A stretch of DNA of 39,735 nucleotides from assembly GCA_020721865.1 (NCBI GenBank), contig DYLW01000011.1:1-39735 (forward strand). The letters run 5' to 3'. Below, piece after piece: positions 35,301-39,735 of the stretch. This DNA is from Leptospira biflexa (GTDB taxonomy: Bacteria; Spirochaetota; Leptospiria; Turneriellales; DYLW01). Under the pieces are notes generated by a model, which ran no database searches, was not told where the DNA came from, and saw nothing but the letters and a program-made list of their open reading frames with translations. The translations under genes and the position numbers were made by a program. Position 1 is the stretch's first letter, and every line of letters starts with the position of its first letter.

Positions 35301-36585
35301 AGTCATTGCCAAAAAAAGAGAAAAGGATGGAAGCCTGCGTTCCGTATATGCAAAATCCCCAGGGGTGATTTACGATGATGGAAAGAATGTGTATCTTCTG
35401 GGTCCGGAGTATTCCATACAACTGGATACGGGAAGTATTCTCCACGTAAAAGAGAAAGATATCATTGCGGCCAGGAGTCTGATCAATGAATATGATCCGC
35501 ACAATACCGTGATTGTGGCCAATGCCTCCGGAAAGGTGGAATTCATTGAATTGGAAGAAGGCAAAAACCTGAAGGTGGAAGAGTCCGAAAGTGGCGGTGG
35601 TAGAATCCGGAAAGTGGTCTCCTACCGCGGTGAAAAGATGATTCCACGGATTAATATCTTTGATAAAGGTAAGCTGGTGGAGGAAATCTCCCTTCCCTTG
35701 GGTGCCCTGCTGACCATCGAAAACGGAGCAGCCGTAAAGGAAGGGGATATTCTTGTCAAAATTGAATCCAAAGCGGAGAAAACCCGGGATATTACGGGAG
35801 GTCTTCCACGGGTGGATGAGCTCTTTGAAGCAAGACATCCCAAAAATCCATGCCATCTGGCTCCATTGGATGGTACCCTTGTGGACGATGGAACTGTCCT
35901 GCGGGAGAAAAGAGTGATCCAGATTGTACCGGATTCCATGGATGAGGGTGAGGCGGAATCTGTTACCCTTCATATCCCGCTGGAAAAGCAGATGCTTTTC
36001 CGTGATGGGGATACTGTCACTAAGGGAGATCCCATTGATGATGGCCCCATGGATCCCCATGACTTGCTGGAAATAATGGGGGAAGAAGAATTGCAGAGAT
36101 ACCTGATCCGGGAAATCCAGGATGTATACCGGATGCAGGGGGTATATATTAACGAAAAGCATATAGAGATTATTATCCGCCAGATGATGCGTAAGGTGGA
36201 GGTGATGGATTCTGGTGATACCTCGTTCCTGCCCCAGACCACAGTGGATAAACTTTTGTTTAAAAAAGAAAACGAGAGGATAATCTTAGATGGTGGTGCA
36301 CCGGCAACAGCCAAACCCATCCTGATGGGACTGACCAAAGCGTCTTTAAATTCGGAGAGTTTTCTGTCTGCGGCATCGTTTCAGGAAACCACCAGGGTGC
36401 TCACGGATGCGGCCATTAAGGGCAAGGAAGATCCGTTGAGTGGATTAAAGGAAAATATAATCATCGGCCACTTGATCCCCGCAGGGACTGGATTGCACAG
36501 TTATAAATCCATCCGGGCGTATAAGAATATTATGGGAGATCTTTATGAAGAAACCGATGAAGAGGAAGTTTCCGAGGAATCGTAA
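32383..36585 (+). CDS. rpoC: RNA polymerase beta' subunit
   Basis: The beta' subunit carries the catalytic magnesium site. The 1400-residue protein uses a GTG start preceded by AGAGGAG. It has the N-terminal zinc ribbon ([20 protein letters not shown]), the active site [14 protein letters not shown] (447-460; D449, D451, D453), the bridge-helix and trigger-loop region (about 720-900), the second zinc site ([13 protein letters not shown], about 848-860), and the Gln-rich [21 protein letters not shown] long antisense frame inside the gene looks like a shadow and is ignored. It follows rpoB after 73 bases. The C-terminal end is acidic ([12 protein letters not shown]). Confidence 0.98.
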   Translation: MKQFREFNKISIRLASPEKIREWSHGEVKKPETINYRTLKPERDGLFCEKIFGTTKEWECYCGKFKSIRYKGVVCDKCGVEVTHFRVRRERMGHIELSYPVAHIWYYRTVPSRIALVLDMTANDIKSVLYFERYVIIEPGDSGLKENQLITADEYNRLMDQYGDQFYASIGADALKEMLSMVNLEDEIAELRAYVEEKKKINDKRTLKRLEILEAFRDSGNRPEWMILDVLPILPPELRPMVQLEGGRFATSDLNDLYRRVINRNNRLKRLLSLKAPDIIVSNEKRMLQESVDSLFDNSRRKKAIKGKGNRPLKSLADMLKGKQGRFRQNLLGKRVDYSGRTVIVVGPELKLYQCGLPKKMALELFKPFVMKWLVDHELTQNIKSAKRMIENEEREVFEGLEEVIHEHPVLLNRAPTLHRLGIQAFLPVLIEGKAIQLHPLVCHAFNADFDGDQMAIHVPLSHQAQLESWILILSAHNLLNPANGSPIVAPTQDMILGLYYLTEELNGSPGEGTLFDSVDEVLYAIDRKTIRYRTKIQFLHNDRLIETTPGKLLFNQMLPVDYSYINRPITSKTITEIITDLYKTRGIAVTVRFLDSIKKLGFEFATRFAPTISLEDIKTPESKGRLIEDANKEVERIENEHRRGIITNEERYKKVVEVWTTTNDLITADLFQLLQTDQNGFNPVYAMANSGARGSKNQIRQLAGMRGLMAKPNGDIIEIPIRSNFKEGLGVLEFFISTNGARKGLADTALKTADAGYLTRRLVDASQDVIIREDDCGTQNGYIASPDKEGDTIIVSLKSKLYGRYLAEDIVDPSTEAVKYTRNSFITEEIATDIENMGYQSVKIRSVMTCESKTGVCAKCYGMDLSTLGMVELGEAVGIIAAQSIGQPGTQLTMRTFHVGGTAMAKVAESQNKAPYEAFVKKISARIVTNREGKTITTKRGSVIIAQIIESHKLDDLEEYNLVSDTRVIRGEVIAKKREKDGSLRSVYAKSPGVIYDDGKNVYLLGPEYSIQLDTGSILHVKEKDIIAARSLINEYDPHNTVIVANASGKVEFIELEEGKNLKVEESESGGGRIRKVVSYRGEKMIPRINIFDKGKLVEEISLPLGALLTIENGAAVKEGDILVKIESKAEKTRDITGGLPRVDELFEARHPKNPCHLAPLDGTLVDDGTVLREKRVIQIVPDSMDEGEAESVTLHIPLEKQMLFRDGDTVTKGDPIDDGPMDPHDLLEIMGEEELQRYLIREIQDVYRMQGVYINEKHIEIIIRQMMRKVEVMDSGDTSFLPQTTVDKLLFKKENERIILDGGAPATAKPILMGLTKASLNSESFLSAASFQETTRVLTDAAIKGKEDPLSGLKENIIIGHLIPAGTGLHSYKSIRAYKNIMGDLYEETDEEEVSEES

Positions 36586-36654
36586 GCCAATAGGGTTGAC
36601 GGCGAGTATAGTTTTTTGATTTAGACCAATTGAGAAGTAAAAAAGAGGAGTTTC

Positions 36655-37029
36655 ATGCCAACAATTAACCAGTTAATTCGATTCGGGAGAAAAAAGGTTG
36701 TCAAAAAAACAAAGTCTCCTGCGTTACAGAGTTCACCCCAGAAAAGAGGGGTATGCACCAGGGTAATGACGTTTACACCCAAAAAACCCAACTCGGCGTT
36801 AAGAAAAGTAGCTAGGGTTCGTCTGACAAATGGAATAGAGATCACAGCCTATATCCCGGGAGAGGGGCATAACCTCCAGGAGCACTCCGTGGTTCTTGTC
36901 AGAGGGGGAAGGATCAAGGATTTACCCGGGGTACGTTACCATATCATCCGGGGAGCTTTGGACGCACTGGGCGTGGACAAGCGGAAAAAAGCCCGTTCCA
37001 AATACGGAGCAAAAAGGCCCAAAGCCTGA
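36655..37029 (+). CDS. rpsL: 30S ribosomal protein S12
   Basis: S12 takes part in decoding at the A site. The 124-residue protein has [14 protein letters not shown], the loop [15 protein letters not shown] with Lys43, and [13 protein letters not shown] with Lys88. Both lysines are wild type, so no streptomycin-resistance change is present at these sites. AGAGGAG precedes the ATG. In the 69-base gap after rpoC, TTGACG (36596-36601) is followed after 17 bases by a weak ATTTAG, a possible but unproven internal promoter. Confidence 0.98.
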   Translation: MPTINQLIRFGRKKVVKKTKSPALQSSPQKRGVCTRVMTFTPKKPNSALRKVARVRLTNGIEITAYIPGEGHNLQEHSVVLVRGGRIKDLPGVRYHIIRGALDALGVDKRKKARSKYGAKRPKA

Positions 37030-37064
37030 TTTTTTTGGTTTTTATAATTCACTAAGAGGACAAA

Positions 37065-37538
37065 ATGGCAAGAAGAAGAAAAAGAAGCTTAAAGCGTAAA
37101 ATGAAGCCTGACTATAAATACAATTCTGAGACGGTAACCAAATTTATTAATACAATGATGTGGAGCGGGAAAAAATCCACTTCAGAAAATATCTTTTATG
37201 ATGCCATGGCAATTTTAAAAGAAAAAACAGGGGAAGACGAATACACAGTATTTGAAAAGGCTCTCAATAATGCCAAGCCGGAAATTGAAGTAAAATCCAG
37301 GAGAGTGGGTGGGGTTACGTATCAGGTTCCGGTGGAAGTGTATCCGGCCAGAAAGCTGTCTCTTGCTATACGGTGGATACTCACATCTGCCCGGGGCAGA
37401 AATGGAAAAAACATGGCACAAAAACTCTCCGCAGAACTCATGGACGCGTTGAATAACACCGGCGGAGCCATAAAAAAGAAAGACGAAGTAAGAAGAATGG
37501 CGGAAGCAAACCGTGCATTCTCACATTACGCCTGGTAA
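37065..37538 (+). CDS. rpsG: 30S ribosomal protein S7
   Basis: S7 nucleates assembly of the 30S head and contacts the E site. The 157-residue protein has the basic start RRRKRSLKRKMKPD, FINTMMWSGKKSTSENIFYD, the RRVGGVTYQVPVEV beta-hairpin, RWILTSARGRNGKNMAQKLS, and KKDEVRRMAEANRAFSHYAW. Length is typical. AAGAGGA lies before the ATG. In other bacteria S7 controls its own operon; I saw no clear matching structure. Confidence 0.98.
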   Translation: MARRRKRSLKRKMKPDYKYNSETVTKFINTMMWSGKKSTSENIFYDAMAILKEKTGEDEYTVFEKALNNAKPEIEVKSRRVGGVTYQVPVEVYPARKLSLAIRWILTSARGRNGKNMAQKLSAELMDALNNTGGAIKKKDEVRRMAEANRAFSHYAW

Positions 37539-37576
37539 ACCATTTTCCGGTGTAAATCATAGTAAGGGGATAAATC

Positions 37577-39676
37577 ATGGCACGTAAAGTATCACTGCTG
37601 CAAACCAGAAATATTGGTATCATGGCCCACATAGATGCGGGCAAGACAACGGTTACAGAAAGAATTTTATTCTATACCGGTAAAACATATAAAATCGGCG
37701 AGGTTCATGAAGGTGCCGCTGAAATGGACTGGATGGAGCAGGAAAAAGAGAGGGGTATCACCATCACTTCTGCTGCCACAACCTGTTTCTGGAAAGAGCA
37801 CCAGATCAACATCATTGACACTCCCGGACACGTGGATTTCACTGTGGAAGTGGAGCGGTCTCTGCGGGTTCTGGACGGTTCTGTGGCGGTATATGATGGG
37901 GTGGCCGGTGTGGAACCCCAGACAGAGACCGTATGGAGGCAGGCAGACCGGTATAAAGTTCCCCGTATCTGTTTTGTCAACAAAATGGACAGAATGGGGG
38001 CAAATTTTTATAATGCTGTGGATATGATGAGGGACAGGCTGGGTGCCAACGCAGTTCCCATACAGCTCCCCATTGGATCAGAAGCGGATTTTCTTGGTGT
38101 TATTGATCTTATTAAAATGAAAGCAGTGGTCTGGAAAAGTGAAGACTTGGGTGCCAGCTATGATTACCAGGAAATTCCGGCCGATTTGAAATCCAAATCC
38201 GAAGAATTTCGCCATGCCATGGTGGAATCGGTCGCAGAGAATTCAGAAGACCTTCTGGAAAAATATCTGGAGACTGGAACTCTCTCAGAAGAAGAAATCA
38301 ATAAGGGGCTCAGAGAAGCAACCCTGAAGATGAAAATTTTTCCCGTTCTTTGTGGATCTGCCTTCAAAAACAAAGGTGTCCAGACTTTGCTGGATGCAGT
38401 TTTAGCGTATCTTCCTTCTCCGGTGGACATTGAATCCATTAACGGTTATTCCTTGAAAAATACAGACAGGGAAAAAACGGATGTGCAGCGTCATCCTGAT
38501 GACAATGAACCCTTTGCTGCACTTGCTTTCAAAATTGTCTCTGATCCATTCATTGGAAAACTCACCTATTTCCGGGTTTACAGCGGAACCCTCCAAAAAG
38601 GGTCCTATGTGATGAATTCCACAAAAGGATCCAAAGAAAGAATTGGTCGTCTTCTCCAGATGCACGCAAACAAAAGGGAAGAGATTGATGAAGTCCATGC
38701 CGGAGATATTGCCGCAGCGGTTGGCTTGAAAGATACCACAACCGGAGACACTCTTTGTGATGAGGGAAATCCGGTGATTCTGGAAAAAATGGAATTTCCG
38801 GAACCTGTTATTTCCGTGGCCATTGAGCCCAAAACCAAAGCAGACCAGGAAAAACTGGGAACAGCTCTGGCCAAATTAGCGGAAGAAGATCCCACCTTCC
38901 GAGTACATACGGATGAGGAGACCGGCCAGACCATCATTGAGGGAATGGGGGAACTCCATCTGGAAATCATTGTGGATAGGATGAAAAGAGAGTTCAAGGT
39001 GGAAGCCAATGTGGGCAAACCACAGGTGGCCTATCGCGAGACAATCCGTTCCAAAGTACAGCAGGAAGGAAAATATATCAAACAGACCGGTGGACGTGGT
39101 CAGTATGGTCACGTTTGGATTGAGATTGAGCCTCTTCCTCCGGCATCTGGTTTTAAATTTATCAATAAAATTGTGGGAGGGGTGGTTCCCAGAGAATATA
39201 TTGCCCCTGTGGAAAAGGGTATTGTGGAAGCCATGCAGACCGGTGTAATGGCCGGCTATCCCATGGTGGACATCCAGGCAACCATTTTTGACGGGTCTTA
39301 CCATGATGTGGACTCTTCTGAAATGGCGTTTAAAATTGCCGGTTCCATGGCATTCAAAGATGGTGCCAGAAAAGCAAATCCCGTTCTGCTGGAACCCATT
39401 ATGAAAGTGGAAGTGGTAACCCCGGAAGACTATATGGGTGATGTTGTGGGTGACTTGAATAAGCGACGTGGAAAAATTAATGCCATGAACCAAAGAGGAA
39501 ATGCCCGTGTTGTGGACTCCTTTGTTCCTCTTGCGGAAATGTTTGGCTATGCCACAGAATTGAGAAGCTTAACCCAGGGAAGAGCATCGTATTCCATGCA
39601 GTTTGATCATTATGAAGAAGTTCCCGGAAACATTTCCAGGGAGATCTCTGAAAAGGCTTCTGCCAGAGGAAACTAA
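37577..39676 (+). CDS. fusA: elongation factor G
   Basis: This GTPase drives translocation of the ribosome. The 699-residue protein has the G motifs AHIDAGKTT (17-25), DTPGHVDF (81-88) and NKMD (135-138), switch I around [10 protein letters not shown], and the domain III-V landmarks [20 protein letters not shown] and [18 protein letters not shown]. Length fits canonical EF-G. AAGGGGAT precedes the ATG. It is the last complete gene. The final 59 bases contain a weak hairpin (CTGTGG/CCACAG, 39679-39700) with no T-run after it, so whether the operon continues, for example to tuf, cannot be seen. Confidence 0.98.
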   Translation: MARKVSLLQTRNIGIMAHIDAGKTTVTERILFYTGKTYKIGEVHEGAAEMDWMEQEKERGITITSAATTCFWKEHQINIIDTPGHVDFTVEVERSLRVLDGSVAVYDGVAGVEPQTETVWRQADRYKVPRICFVNKMDRMGANFYNAVDMMRDRLGANAVPIQLPIGSEADFLGVIDLIKMKAVVWKSEDLGASYDYQEIPADLKSKSEEFRHAMVESVAENSEDLLEKYLETGTLSEEEINKGLREATLKMKIFPVLCGSAFKNKGVQTLLDAVLAYLPSPVDIESINGYSLKNTDREKTDVQRHPDDNEPFAALAFKIVSDPFIGKLTYFRVYSGTLQKGSYVMNSTKGSKERIGRLLQMHANKREEIDEVHAGDIAAAVGLKDTTTGDTLCDEGNPVILEKMEFPEPVISVAIEPKTKADQEKLGTALAKLAEEDPTFRVHTDEETGQTIIEGMGELHLEIIVDRMKREFKVEANVGKPQVAYRETIRSKVQQEGKYIKQTGGRGQYGHVWIEIEPLPPASGFKFINKIVGGVVPREYIAPVEKGIVEAMQTGVMAGYPMVDIQATIFDGSYHDVDSSEMAFKIAGSMAFKDGARKANPVLLEPIMKVEVVTPEDYMGDVVGDLNKRRGKINAMNQRGNARVVDSFVPLAEMFGYATELRSLTQGRASYSMQFDHYEEVPGNISREISEKASARGN

Positions 39677-39735
39677 TACTGTGGGCTTTTTTGGCCACAG
39701 GATTGGATGATTTCCGCATAATCTTGTTTGCTCTC

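Noticed and set aside
34855..36162. Long minus-strand ORF inside rpoC
   Set aside because: The plus-strand frame is clearly rpoC. The antisense product is rich in His, Phe and Ile without domains, as expected from a codon shadow.
39679..39700. Terminator after fusA
   Set aside because: The hairpin CTGTGG/CCACAG has only six pairs and the T-run is in the loop, not after the stem.
1..39735. Mobile elements, CRISPR arrays, defence islands
   Set aside because: No transposase, integrase, direct-repeat array, restriction or toxin-antitoxin gene was seen on either strand.

Overview
The window reads as a chromosomal segment of a flagellated spirochaete, possibly related to Leptospira. No single gene proves this. 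The clues are a class III nucleotidyl cyclase fused to a 7TM-DISM-like receptor, an orphan FlhB C-terminal homologue, an RpoB with Asn at the position equivalent to E. coli Ser531, and moderate G+C content. I see no transposase, integrase, phage gene, CRISPR array or other sign of recent transfer. Genes are tightly packed, and convergent neighbours meet with 0 to 10 bases between stop codons.

Region 1 (1-9500) is signalling and cell envelope. It opens with a receptor-cyclase gene interrupted by an in-frame TAA inside the catalytic domain. Next comes a very small TPR-like ORF on the opposite strand that resembles the cyclase tail. A run of four envelope genes follows: an outer-membrane barrel protein, a DUF4349 lipoprotein, a membrane-anchored HExxH protein and an alpha/beta hydrolase. 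Then come glucose-6-phosphate isomerase and, on the minus strand, a secreted cysteine-rich lipase-like protein with its own promoter and terminator, followed by a membrane-anchored beta-rich protein.

Region 2 (9500-19500) has an M23 endopeptidase, an HD-GYP-like protein translationally coupled to the FlhB-like protein, an AlkD-family protein preceded by a promoter and an 18-codon leader ORF, asparaginyl-tRNA synthetase, a His-rich DUF5320-type small protein, a large 7TM hybrid-like histidine kinase and a PP2C phosphatase with its own promoter.

Region 3 (19700-25000) carries fabG-acpP-rnc, with a terminator-like hairpin between acpP and rnc, facing a two-gene unit made of a REC-PAS-GGDEF-EAL protein and dihydrolipoamide dehydrogenase.

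Region 4 (25100-39735) is the conserved information-processing cluster: tRNA-Ser(UGA), tRNA-Ser(GCU), tRNA-Thr(GGU), tRNA-Trp(CCA), then secE-nusG-rplK-rplA-rplJ-rplL-rpoB-rpoC-rpsL-rpsG-fusA, all on the plus strand.

I found no clearly new multi-gene defence or mobile system. The best leads are the split cyclase with its mini-TPR neighbour, the leader ORF upstream of alkD, the coupled orphan FlhB and degenerate HD-GYP pair, the lipase with its anchored partner, and the acpP-rnc hairpin.
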